From: Paenibacillus pinihumi DSM 23905 = JCM 16419
Lineage (GTDB): Bacteria > Bacillota > Bacilli > Paenibacillales > Paenibacillaceae
Direction: 5' to 3'
DNA length: 64,000 bases
Assembly: GCF_000422505.1 (NCBI RefSeq)
Contig: NZ_KE383868.1
Location: 134,202-198,201 of the forward strand
Part shown: in pieces, positions 56,501 through 64,000 of the stretch
How the letters are laid out: each line of letters opens with the position of its first letter
Numbering within the stretch: the stretch's first letter is position 1
Made by a program: the position numbers and the translations under genes
Notes under the pieces: generated by a model
The model's input: only the letters and a program-made list of their open reading frames with translations
Database searches by the model: none
What the model was told of the DNA's origin: nothing

Positions 56501-59132
56501 GTCCCGGCTTGTCGCCCAGGCATTCCGCCAGCGGTCCCGCCAGCACGGGATGGGCACCAATTTCCAGAAAATTCGTAAATCCTTGCTGGATGAGCCGGTC
56601 GATGGCAGATGCATAAGCTACCGTCTCCCGTACATTTCGCCACCAGTAAGAACCGTCTATCTCCTCGCCACGAACCTCGCCTGCGGTTACGGAAGAATAC
56701 AGCGGAATGGATACCGTGCGGGACTCAACCCGATTCAGGCTATTGATCAGTTCTTCCTTGACCGGGTCCATATAGCGGCTGTGGAACGGCGCTTGCACGC
56801 GCAGCATCCGGGTAAACAGCTTTTTCTCCTCTGCCCGCCGTACAATTTCCGCCAAAGCCTCTTCATCGCCGGATAACGTAACGGAAGATGGGCTGTTGAC
56901 CGCGCCGATTCCGACTTTATCCTCCAGACCGGCCAGCAGCTCCGCAGCTTCCGTCCCGGAGACGGCGACGAATGCCATTCCCCCGGTGCCGCCCATCCGG
57001 TCGAGCAGCCGGCTGCGGTGGTAGACAACGCGAAGCGCGTCCTCCAGCGTGTAGACGCCCGCCTCGTGAAAAGCGGCTACTTCGCCTGCACTGTGGCCAA
57101 TAATCATGTCCGGCACTATGCCCCAGGAACGCCACAGCGCGGCAAGCGATACTTGCAGCAGAAAGCTGAGCGGCATCGAGATCCCTGTCTCATTCATACG
57201 GCTGTGGGCCTCATCCTTGAGCAATTCCTCCAGCATGGACCATCCGGCAACCGGGGTGAACAGCGCGTCGCCTCGCTCCATAATTGCCCGGAAGACGGGC
57301 TCCCGCTGCAGCAGCTGTCTGCCCATCCCGTACCATTGCGGTCCCATTCCGGAAAATGTCCATACGAGCTTGGGCTTCTCCCCGGACGGCTTTCTGCCGA
57401 AGAAAACACGTTTGCCCCGCTCTGCATCGCTAGTCGGACCCGAGCCGTTCAGCTGCGCAGCCAGTTCCTCGCGGGTGCGGAACACGAACGCCTGCCGGTA
57501 GCTGTGGTGCTCACGCCGTACGCCTGCGCTCCAGCACAGGTCCTCCAGCGCGTGAGGCTGCAAATCGCCGCTTCCCGTCAGGCGGAGGTATGCCGCACGT
57601 GCTTGCGCAAGCGCCTCACTCTTGCGGGCCGACAGCGGCAGCACGTACACTTGTCCCTGCGAATTGTCCGCAGCCGCAGTTTCAGGACCCGCCTTCGCAG
57701 TCCTTCTCCCCGGCGGCGCTCCTGCTGTCTCGGAATCAGATCTGGCAGTCTCCCTCATGGCCGCGTCAGCTTCCCCTGTTGGTGCCATCTCGTTCTGCAA
57801 AGGCTCCCTCACAATCGCATGCGCATTTGCGCCACCAAAGCCGAACGAATTAACAGCGGCGATGGCAGGACCTTCGTGCTCTGGCCACGGCTCCAAGGCC
57901 GTCGGCACCTTCAGTCTCCAGCTATCGAAAGCAATCGCCGGATTCGGCTGCTGCAAATGCAAGTGCGGAGGAATTTGCCGGTGCCGGAGGCAGAGCACCG
58001 CTTTAATGAAGCCGGCGATGCCGGCGGCCGATTCGGTGTGGCCGATGTTCGTTTTGCACGAGCCGATAAGCAGCGGCTCGCTCGCCAGCCGTCCTTGACC
58101 GTACACCTCCCCGATCGCTCCCGCCTCAATCGGATCCCCTACCGGCGTTCCGGTACCGTGCGCTTCAACGTACCGAATGTCCGTCGGCTTAACGCCGGCC
58201 TTGCGGATCGTATCGCGGATCAATCTTGCCTGCGCGTTACCGCTCGGCACCGTAATGCCGACTGTATGCCCGTCCTGATTGACACCGCTGGCGAGAATGA
58301 CCGCCTGAATCGGGTCGCCCGCTTCTACGGCGTCGGACAAACGCTTGAGTGCAACAACGCCGACGCCTTCCCCGCGGACGTATCCGCTTGCGGACGCATC
58401 GAACGTCTTGCAGCGCCCCTCAGGGGACAAAAAGCCGCCGGCGCTCTCGACCACGGTATATTGCGGTGCAAACGTCAGCACAATGCCTCCGGCAAGCGCC
58501 ATTGCACTCTCTCCGCTGCGCAAACTCTCGCAGGCGAGATGCAGCGAGACGAGAGAGGAAGAGCAGGCGGTATCAATCGTCATCGACGGGCCGCGAAAAT
58601 CGTAGATGTACGAAATCCGATTTGACAGCATCGTGGCCATGCTGCTGGCTGCACTGTATGTACTGACGCTGCGCTGGAACGGATCGCCGAACTGCAGCGC
58701 ATGGTAGTCCAGCGCAAACGCGCCGATAAATACGCCGACATCAGTTCCCCTTAGCTTTGCAGGCACATGTCCGCCGTCTTCGAGCGCCTCCCAGGTGACC
58801 TCCAGAAGCTGGCGCTGCTGCGGGTCCATCCGTTCGGCTTCATTGGGTGAAATGCCGAAAAATTCAGGATCAAACTGGTCCATGCCGTCGATAAAGCCGC
58901 CAAAGCGGGTCACCATTTTGCCTTTGCGCCCGCGCTCGGGATCATAATAGTCATCCAGGCTCCAGCGCTCTGGAGGAACCTCGATAATGGCATCCTGCCC
59001 GCTTCGGAGCAGTTCCCAAAACTGCTCCGGATTGTTCACCCCTCCGGGAAACCTGCAGCCTATGCCGACGACAGCAATGGCATCCCGCGTATCCCGGCCA
59101 ACAGCGTTTTGGAACGATTCTCTTTTTTCCAT
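53520..59132 (-). CDS. Type I polyketide synthase, KS-AT-DH-KR-ACP
   Basis: 1870 residues, one module. KS ~17-440: Cys190 (DTACSSSL), His325 (EAHGTGT), His365 (NIGHTES). AT ~590-880: Ser681 (GHSAGE), His784 in QAPFHSRYMDP (closer to malonyl-type xAFH than methylmalonyl YASH). DH ~947-1230: His977 (RDHRVLDQVLYP; the usual Gly is Asp981), Asp1145 (HPSLMDACF). KR ~1265-1690: TGAFGAIG, Ser1643/1644 and Tyr1657 (GNYAAGNA). ACP ~1785-1850: Ser1815 (GLDSMMAI). There is no ER, MT, TE or loading domain. Size and order match 6-methylsalicylate-synthase-like iterative PKSs, or one module of a longer line. NHL protein 2 ends 30 bp upstream, so co-transcription is likely. No phosphopantetheinyl transferase or thioesterase is in view. 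Confidence 0.95.
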   Translation of the reverse strand: MEKRESFQNAVGRDTRDAIAVVGIGCRFPGGVNNPEQFWELLRSGQDAIIEVPPERWSLDDYYDPERGRKGKMVTRFGGFIDGMDQFDPEFFGISPNEAERMDPQQRQLLEVTWEALEDGGHVPAKLRGTDVGVFIGAFALDYHALQFGDPFQRSVSTYSAASSMATMLSNRISYIYDFRGPSMTIDTACSSSLVSLHLACESLRSGESAMALAGGIVLTFAPQYTVVESAGGFLSPEGRCKTFDASASGYVRGEGVGVVALKRLSDAVEAGDPIQAVILASGVNQDGHTVGITVPSGNAQARLIRDTIRKAGVKPTDIRYVEAHGTGTPVGDPIEAGAIGEVYGQGRLASEPLLIGSCKTNIGHTESAAGIAGFIKAVLCLRHRQIPPHLHLQQPNPAIAFDSWRLKVPTALEPWPEHEGPAIAAVNSFGFGGANAHAIVREPLQNEMAPTGEADAAMRETARSDSETAGAPPGRRTAKAGPETAAADNSQGQVYVLPLSARKSEALAQARAAYLRLTGSGDLQPHALEDLCWSAGVRREHHSYRQAFVFRTREELAAQLNGSGPTSDAERGKRVFFGRKPSGEKPKLVWTFSGMGPQWYGMGRQLLQREPVFRAIMERGDALFTPVAGWSMLEELLKDEAHSRMNETGISMPLSFLLQVSLAALWRSWGIVPDMIIGHSAGEVAAFHEAGVYTLEDALRVVYHRSRLLDRMGGTGGMAFVAVSGTEAAELLAGLEDKVGIGAVNSPSSVTLSGDEEALAEIVRRAEEKKLFTRMLRVQAPFHSRYMDPVKEELINSLNRVESRTVSIPLYSSVTAGEVRGEEIDGSYWWRNVRETVAYASAIDRLIQQGFTNFLEIGAHPVLAGPLAECLGDKPGLVVASIRRKEDESEAMMRGLAELYTAGFEPDWQAVCRQGRWTKLPAYAWQKKRYWHEPEFIRHIRHGHKDHPLLGRPLPGAAKAWESEITLRRLPYLRDHRVLDQVLYPAAAYIEGAMATIAQTLSLAEGSCVLEQLELHRGLTLPPSQPSAVIQHVLDAENGTFRIFSAQDEQRSAFVLNASGRLRQVQHHPGEAAVDITAARQATPMVIDQAKAYRILKNTGFDYGPAFQGIQQVHLGEDEAWVEIELPLEDAVTREYGFHPSLMDACFQALLAAEFPVEGEQPRDFGHEFRIPVGIGSIRFYERPGGRLWAHSRMSERNGTLTRGNLRVYNEQGKLVAEFLDFVKRSVGAATSRMDGLQARRWLNRLEWREAELPVANPDTAVALGRRAPGTWLILADARGIAEEAAALLRREGNNCLLVAAGDGYAFGGEARASRIDPKVSAHYDRLLADAVQVTGGALSGVVHIWNADLPAMEELAGRQLGGQWDRIKSIGTHSLLYLAQSLARTGADTGVWIVTQGAQSIPGEERPVAVFQAGAWGLGRYIGQQEMSQYGKGLIDMDPRASAAYTAQSLVNEMTAGDAENQIAYRENRRYVLRLKRDSETPSSLPMRCRADGAYLVTGAFGAIGQEVARLLVHKGARHLLLLGRTSLPERTRWDRIAADSREGERIAFVRELEAAGAHISVVGVDMTDEAAMSGFIQQYEAGGSLPIRGVVHSAGTVKDVLLTQMDGRIFDEAYDPKAMGAWLLHQAMLEQPLEFFVLFSSLGSLLPAAGQGNYAAGNACLDALAAYRRSLGLPALSINWGPWSVGMVEKLQLTDIFETNGIDIITPAVGMRLFEHLLGQNVTQIVALSAGWRAFRKLYDYIPLLELLEEDDSGCAGVSESGELAIEAIKMLAPHERELAVRQHLEIIIADLLHFAADEVDTTKALPEIGLDSMMAIRLRARLLNEFGVAPMIGELLSGNSISSLSGKLVRQFVEQHQLAREYSSVG

Positions 59133-59162
59133 CAGTCAGCGACCTGCCTTTCTTAATTTATC

Positions 59163-61712
59163 TCATGTGGCAAATGGTGCCCATACGCAAACGGAGGCGA
59201 CGGAATCACCGTCCGGTCCTTGCATCAGCTCATAACCAAGCGTGTAGATATTGCCCCACGGGTCGACACACAATTTATCTGTATTGACGCCTGCGGTGGA
59301 GGAGAGGAGCGCTCCGTCAGCGTCATAAATATCCAGTCCGTATTGGCTCGGCCGGGAGCCGTCTCCCTGATAATATAAAAGGTACATTCGACCTGAATTG
59401 TCGATATCCAGATCTAAATAATAGGTATTATTATCCGGTTTGAGCGGCAGCAACGCCGATGTTCCAAAGTACGGGTACGGATTGCCGAATACGTCGAACG
59501 CCTGCAGCCGGCGATTGCCTGCCTCCAGCACGATGAACTGGCCTCCCGGTGCTGCCGCTACCGCGACAGGCATAGACAGCAGTCCCTCGCGGGTTCCCCG
59601 CCCGCCGACCGATACCGGAACCGGCGCATCCGCATCGTTCACAGCTTCCGTGCCAAGCCGCACGATTTGCAGATTATTTTCCGCAGCCCCGACGGCGGCC
59701 GCAAAGCCTGCCGAATGGATGGCCAGATCGTCCACATAGCTTAACCCTAACGTTCCGAGACTTGTGCCTGAAGGGAAGCGGAACGGCGTTGTATCGCCTA
59801 TTTCAATGGCTCTAAGCCCATACGGGGCCGTCCGGTTGTCGTAAAACAAGTTGTTCGCAGCCCCGTTGCCGCAGGCAATAGTAGCGACCGTATACAAGCC
59901 GCATGATGCCGGCTTGAGTGACTGCTGCACAGATGCCGACACAGACACAGCTTGGAGCCGGTACAGCTGCTGTCCGCCTGACCCTCCACTGCAAGGCAGC
60001 GCTGCCGGACCTGAAGCTCTCCATCCGTAGACCAGCGTTCGCACGGCTGCATTATAGGATATACCGGTCAACTGACACAAACGCGTGCCGGTATTGCTGC
60101 AATCCAGCGCGGTGTGCGTCGCCATGCCGAACGAAGAAGCATGCTTCCAGCCATAGCCGTTAATGTCGTCATAGGAAAGCGCCATGACCGGCTTGTATAC
60201 GGTGGACGAATCAATGACCGCCTTCGCTTCTTTAAGAACGACAACCGTCTGCCGGGACGCTTGGCTTGTTACCGCCCCTTGGGCCAGCAACACACCTAGT
60301 TCATCATAGACGAACGCCTGCACCACGGCGTATTCCCTGCTGAGGACAGCCGGGAACGATACGTGTACGGGAGTGTTGGTCCAAAGGCCGTTCATTGTTC
60401 CTTCGGCGTATTTGCTTTCGCCGTCCGCCTCCCAGGTCACACGGTAGGACGCTGCCTTCAGCGGGTATGCGCCATGTGCAGGATCGGGCCGTACCTCGAC
60501 GAGCGCATCCATAACGAGCCGCATGCTGTAAGATTGCAGGAGCGAGGCAGGAACGGATAGCGTCTGGACAATGCCGCTCATCGCCCCTGGCAATGTCGAA
60601 ATCAGCCCTGAAAGCGACCAGTTCAGCCCTTGGGCGCCATTGATAAGAGCAGCATCGCCGAATTGCTTTTTCAACTCCGTCAGCAGCAGCGGCAAGGATC
60701 CGCCGAACAATAGCGTTCCGATCTGCTGCTGCAGCAACTGAAGCGCCTCCTCCGTAGAGGGGGCTTCCGTTAAAAATCCTGCGGCGCCTATAACTTCATC
60801 CAGCAATTTCTTATTGGAGATCAGCGAATTGTACCAGGTTTGATCAGGGGTTGTTGTCTGCCCTTTCATGATCCAGGGCACGGCATAGCCGAGCAGGCCG
60901 GTCACAATCAGCGGCAGCGCGTTCACGGTGGAATTCCAGCCTTGTGCACCCATTGTGCCGATAGTAAGTCGAATCGTCTCTGTTCCTGGCGGAGCGCTTC
61001 CCTCGAACTTCACCTGCTTTGTCGTCATGGGAATGCCTGCAATAGCGACAGTGGGTGGCACAAAGCAGAGAAATTTCATCGTTGCCGTCTCAAAGCCGGA
61101 ACTGCCTCCCGGCAGCCGGGATACCCAGCCGTCAGGTGCAATCAAGTGGCCGTCCGCGTCGGCAAATTCCGCATACACGCTATAGAATGCCGGAGCTGCA
61201 TTGCTCAACACGAATTGAAACGCTCCAGTAGCCGGGTCGGCGCTGACTGACTGGACCGTCAGGCCGAATTGCGGCTCGAACCGTTCCGCCGTCCACGCAA
61301 AGGGAGCAACAGGTGGCACAGAAGGTTGTATCGGACCTGGCTGGCCTTCTTGCAGCGTCCACAATTTGTCTTGTAAGGAAGCATCCTGCTTTACAAGCGC
61401 GAGTGTGCCTTGGAGGATTGCAACGGCGCTGCTTGCAGTTTTCTCCGACCAGTTGTACCCGTAGACAATCTCTGTCCCAAGCGTACCGACTTCCACCTTG
61501 CGGGCCCATCCGCCCGTCTCCGTTGCCGGACCTTGTGCGGAAATGGTGCTGGCAAACGCGTTGAGCACATTTTCCTGACTGTTAATATAGGCGAGCACCG
61601 GGGTGCTGACCGCCGCATCTGGCGAAGACAGCTCGGCATGGCTGCCGGCCAGTGCGCGCGCGTAATCGATCGGCGCAGAACTGCCCGCAACATCATTATC
61701 GGGGTGGTTCAT
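59163..61712 (-). CDS. Large NHL/propeller-like protein 2 (849 residues)
   Basis: Paralog of the protein at 49409-53338 without its first ~145 residues and without the C-terminal module. Matching landmarks in order: ISAQGPATETGGWARK (58-73), a central hydrophobic region, RPDPAHGAYP, TALDCSNTGTRLCQLTGISY (paralog LDCSSGGNYICNPVGIT), then blades with APGGQFIVLEAGNRRLQAFD and WGNIYTLGYE at the end. Paired cysteines at the LDCS...C positions are conserved between the two. No signal peptide. GAGGTG is 11 bases before the ATG. It lies between pentapeptide protein 2 and the PKS; the function is unknown. Confidence 0.8.
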   Translation of the reverse strand: MNHPDNDVAGSSAPIDYARALAGSHAELSSPDAAVSTPVLAYINSQENVLNAFASTISAQGPATETGGWARKVEVGTLGTEIVYGYNWSEKTASSAVAILQGTLALVKQDASLQDKLWTLQEGQPGPIQPSVPPVAPFAWTAERFEPQFGLTVQSVSADPATGAFQFVLSNAAPAFYSVYAEFADADGHLIAPDGWVSRLPGGSSGFETATMKFLCFVPPTVAIAGIPMTTKQVKFEGSAPPGTETIRLTIGTMGAQGWNSTVNALPLIVTGLLGYAVPWIMKGQTTTPDQTWYNSLISNKKLLDEVIGAAGFLTEAPSTEEALQLLQQQIGTLLFGGSLPLLLTELKKQFGDAALINGAQGLNWSLSGLISTLPGAMSGIVQTLSVPASLLQSYSMRLVMDALVEVRPDPAHGAYPLKAASYRVTWEADGESKYAEGTMNGLWTNTPVHVSFPAVLSREYAVVQAFVYDELGVLLAQGAVTSQASRQTVVVLKEAKAVIDSSTVYKPVMALSYDDINGYGWKHASSFGMATHTALDCSNTGTRLCQLTGISYNAAVRTLVYGWRASGPAALPCSGGSGGQQLYRLQAVSVSASVQQSLKPASCGLYTVATIACGNGAANNLFYDNRTAPYGLRAIEIGDTTPFRFPSGTSLGTLGLSYVDDLAIHSAGFAAAVGAAENNLQIVRLGTEAVNDADAPVPVSVGGRGTREGLLSMPVAVAAAPGGQFIVLEAGNRRLQAFDVFGNPYPYFGTSALLPLKPDNNTYYLDLDIDNSGRMYLLYYQGDGSRPSQYGLDIYDADGALLSSTAGVNTDKLCVDPWGNIYTLGYELMQGPDGDSVASVCVWAPFAT

Positions 61713-61864
61713 AAACGTAAAAACACCTCTCTTTCTGACACCAGTAATCCATTCACGCCATGCATTCCTGCGACCTCGGCTGTTCCGTGGTGTCTATCAA
61801 CTCCTGCACAGGATACTGCGAGGTTCAGCCGACGACAGCAGCGTGTCCGCAAGCTCCCCTCTCT

Positions 61865-64000
61865 TTACGGGCACCAGCTCTCCGGGCTTGGAACGCAAAC
61901 GGGCGGGTTCGGCGGGGCGGCCGCCGTCATCATCTGTTCCCACGTAATGCGCTCCGGCGGCCGCTGATCCAAATAGCGGGACAGGCGCATGCCGTTCGGG
62001 CATGTTGTCGACCGGTCCATGGCATTCTGCGGAAGCTGCGTCGTCGGCAGGGCGATTCGCACATTTTCAAGCTCATGATCCGCTCCGGTACGAATAATCA
62101 TCAGCACCCGTCCGTAAACGTGCAGCATATTGTCGTCATTGTTGTTCAACACGTAAAACTCGGAGTAGCCTTTTTGCAGCTTCGACGTATCCGATTCAAT
62201 ATTTTTCATATGCCAGAAGCTGCCCGGGATGATCACTTGATCGATATTAGCCGACGACAGCAGCGGATAGCCATTGTTGCTGAATGCATCCTGTATAGCC
62301 CGGGACACATTTTTTCGGTCCAAATCTGCACTGAGCGACTGTCCCATGTCAAATAGATGAACGCCGAACGGCCGGCCGGATACGTTAAGCTTCTGGTCCG
62401 CTTCCGCGATATTATAAACCGGATATACCGGGTCGGAGCCGTTTAAGATCGTCCAGCTGCTATTTGGAATGTTTACGGTAACCGTAGCGTTCAGAGCGAG
62501 CGGATAGTTGTTGGTCTGAAATTGAGTCCGCAAATCGGACGATATCATCTGATTGTTCAGACCGGCCGCATAAGACATAGACAGCGTGAAAAATGGCCCT
62601 TGGTCAAGCGACACGGCCGCATTTGTCAGCACGGCCCCTTGCAAATGCGCCTGGACGAACGATGCCCCCTGTACATTGGCAAAGGCGAGCGACGCGGGCT
62701 TTTTACTGACCGAGGTGCGTAAATAAGCACCGTTAAAAATGGTGTCGATCAAAATCGACTGGCTTAACGTACAGCCGTACATGCGAGCCTGCGTGAAATC
62801 CATGCTGCCCAAATTGGCGCCCGATAGATTGACATCCTCCAAATCGGCGTTATCGGCCTTGGCGGCAGCACCGTACCAGTTCACGCCTGACATATCGACC
62901 GCATACAAATTCGCGTTCGTGAACACCGCATTAGGCATATAAGCCCCGGCCAGCACGGCTGCATAGTGCTCGTTGGAGTAGACCCATACAATTAGCTCTG
63001 AGCTGTTGTTCGTGACCGTATAAATGGTGTTGACATTGGTAATGACCCAGTTCTCATTCGGGATACGCACCTCCACAGCGGCACTGCCCGACAGCGGATG
63101 CCCTCCGTTTTGAAATGCGGTCCGCACGCCCGAGGTGACCGACCCGCTGTTCAAGTCGGAAGCGAGCGATTTATTCATCGTGAACGATGCTTCCTTTGCT
63201 CCAAGCTGCGCGCCGGTGAAATCCGTCGATGTCAATGTCGCGTTGGACAGACTGGCACTGTAGAGCTTTACGCCTCCCGTAAGCTTTGCTTTAGTCAAAT
63301 TGGCATAGCTGAAATCCCCCCCGGTCAGGTCGGTGTTGTCAAGCAGCGCTTCGCTCAGATCAGCGCGCGTGAACGTCACCTTGGGCAGTAAGCAACCGGT
63401 CAGCCGCACTTTTTGCATGCTCGCTCCGGTGAAATTCGTCTTGGCATCGATTTGCGCCGTCCGCAAATCCAGTTCGTCCAACTTGGCCGCGGCAAGCGTA
63501 GCGCCAGGCAGATGAATATCCTCCACACTGGCCTTCCTGAGATCCGCGCGCGTTAGATCGGCATTGTCCAATCTGGCGTTTCTTATTAGCGCTTCGCTCA
63601 AATTGGCGTCGGCCAGATTGCTGTTTTGGACGCGCGCATTCAAGAGCAGCGCCTTGGTCATGTTCGCTCCGGTAAAATTGCTGCCTTGCAGGTTGGCATC
63701 CGACAGCTTCGTACTCAGCATGGTTGAATTGGTCAAATTGGCACCAGGCATCGTCACCTGATTCATGACAGCGTAAGACATAATGGCGTCCACGAACTTG
63801 GCGCGGGATAAATTCGTATCCGTACCCGGAAACTGGGCTCCGTATAAATTGCAACCCGAAAGATCAGCGTCCGACAAATTGGAGTCGGTAAAAATAACCC
63901 GGCTTAAATCGGCGGATGCCATATAAGCCCAACTGAAATCGGAGTCCACCGCTACCTTGAATGCCTGAATGTCGTCAAGCCCAGGCGAGATCGTCTCTCG
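61865..64000 (-). CDS. Large pentapeptide-repeat protein 2 (5' end beyond window)
   Basis: The frame is open to the window edge, so at least 711 residues. It is collinear with pentapeptide protein 1 from its residue ~138 onward: pentapeptide block (LSRVIFTDSNLSDADLSGCN), module a (DNA 62975-63175), a second pentapeptide block, module b (62375-62581), module c (62111-62347), and the tail WEQMMTAAAPPNPPVCVPSP. The N-terminal beta-trefoil-like part would lie outside. NHL protein 2 starts 152 bp downstream; that gap holds nothing I recognise. An internal ATG at 63949 is not the true start. Confidence 0.85.
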   Translation of the reverse strand, partial: RETISPGLDDIQAFKVAVDSDFSWAYMASADLSRVIFTDSNLSDADLSGCNLYGAQFPGTDTNLSRAKFVDAIMSYAVMNQVTMPGANLTNSTMLSTKLSDANLQGSNFTGANMTKALLLNARVQNSNLADANLSEALIRNARLDNADLTRADLRKASVEDIHLPGATLAAAKLDELDLRTAQIDAKTNFTGASMQKVRLTGCLLPKVTFTRADLSEALLDNTDLTGGDFSYANLTKAKLTGGVKLYSASLSNATLTSTDFTGAQLGAKEASFTMNKSLASDLNSGSVTSGVRTAFQNGGHPLSGSAAVEVRIPNENWVITNVNTIYTVTNNSSELIVWVYSNEHYAAVLAGAYMPNAVFTNANLYAVDMSGVNWYGAAAKADNADLEDVNLSGANLGSMDFTQARMYGCTLSQSILIDTIFNGAYLRTSVSKKPASLAFANVQGASFVQAHLQGAVLTNAAVSLDQGPFFTLSMSYAAGLNNQMISSDLRTQFQTNNYPLALNATVTVNIPNSSWTILNGSDPVYPVYNIAEADQKLNVSGRPFGVHLFDMGQSLSADLDRKNVSRAIQDAFSNNGYPLLSSANIDQVIIPGSFWHMKNIESDTSKLQKGYSEFYVLNNNDDNMLHVYGRVLMIIRTGADHELENVRIALPTTQLPQNAMDRSTTCPNGMRLSRYLDQRPPERITWEQMMTAAAPPNPPVCVPSPESWCP

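Noticed and set aside
57018-58625. Long plus-strand open frame (535 codons) opposite the PKS gene
   Set aside because: It lies wholly antisense to the KS and AT coding sequence, has no family motifs, and is arginine/histidine-rich in the way expected of GC-rich antisense frames.
46816-63949. Pentapeptide proteins as Qnr/MfpA-type gyrase-protecting immunity proteins
   Set aside because: Known gyrase protectors are about 180-220 residues and almost entirely pentapeptide. These exceed 700 residues with other domains, so the function is not supported by the sequence.
61865-64000. Short-period DNA repetition that could be mistaken for a CRISPR or satellite array
   Set aside because: The periodicity follows 15-base pentapeptide codon blocks in an open reading frame; there are no constant repeats with unique spacers.

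Overview
The window looks like chromosome from a spore-forming Firmicute, most likely Paenibacillus or a close relative. It carries two complete spore-germinant receptor operons, and strong GGAGG-type ribosome binding sites sit in front of ATG, GTG and TTG starts. It also has an ECF sigma/anti-sigma pair, a rifampicin phosphotransferase, and many small regulator-plus-efflux or oxidoreductase units. No rRNA, tRNA, CRISPR array or intact insertion sequence was seen.

Layout. 0-4.4 kb: tail of a probable Na+/H+ antiporter, an arylamine N-acetyltransferase, a Bcr/CflA-type drug exporter and a LOG-family protein. 4.6-9.2 kb: germinant receptor operon 1 (order A-C-B plus two small membrane proteins) behind a good sigma-G-type promoter. 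9.2-12.7 kb: AT-rich accessory patch with a nitroreductase/MerR divergent pair, an isochorismatase-like hydrolase, a VOC protein and fragments of defence-type genes. 12.7-14.5 kb: one ORF joining a truncated methionine aminopeptidase to a PLP-dependent decarboxylase. 14.9-17.3 kb: DNA alkylation-repair operon (adaA, ogt, a truncated 2OG-Fe(II) oxygenase, SPL-family radical SAM protein). 17.4-20 kb: a PAF-acetylhydrolase-like hydrolase and a DUF2975 protein. The 3' end of the hydrolase gene is repeated at 12.64 kb, so it brackets the previous block. 20.0-24.1 kb: germinant receptor operon 2 (A-B-C-D, minus strand). 24-31.7 kb: Nudix/TetR/SDR unit, gene debris, a frameshifted phosphotransferase, an extended SDR and small secreted proteins. 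31.8-41 kb: sigma/anti-sigma pair, an ArsR regulon (three matching operators in front of an MFS exporter, a luciferase-like monooxygenase and arsR), a MORN protein, a frameshifted MFS exporter with MarR, and a DUF218 protein. 41-46.5 kb: nitroreductase, rifampicin phosphotransferase and two pseudogenes.

46.8-64 kb holds the most unusual locus. Five very large genes lie on the minus strand: pentapeptide-repeat protein (cut by the window edge), NHL/propeller-like protein, type I PKS (KS-AT-DH-KR-ACP), a second NHL/propeller-like protein and a second pentapeptide-repeat protein. The two non-PKS families come in paralogous pairs on either side of the PKS. They also share a recurring module of about 65 residues that I do not recognise. 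I know of no described pathway with this layout, so it is the best candidate here for an undescribed system.

Broken genes are frequent. At least four show a clean one-base frameshift or nonsense change (27.7, 38.7, 45.3 and 45.8-45.9 kb), and others are truncated (10.5, 11.7, 16.1, 26.5 and 53.4 kb). This fits an actively decaying accessory genome, although sequencing error cannot be excluded for the single-base lesions.
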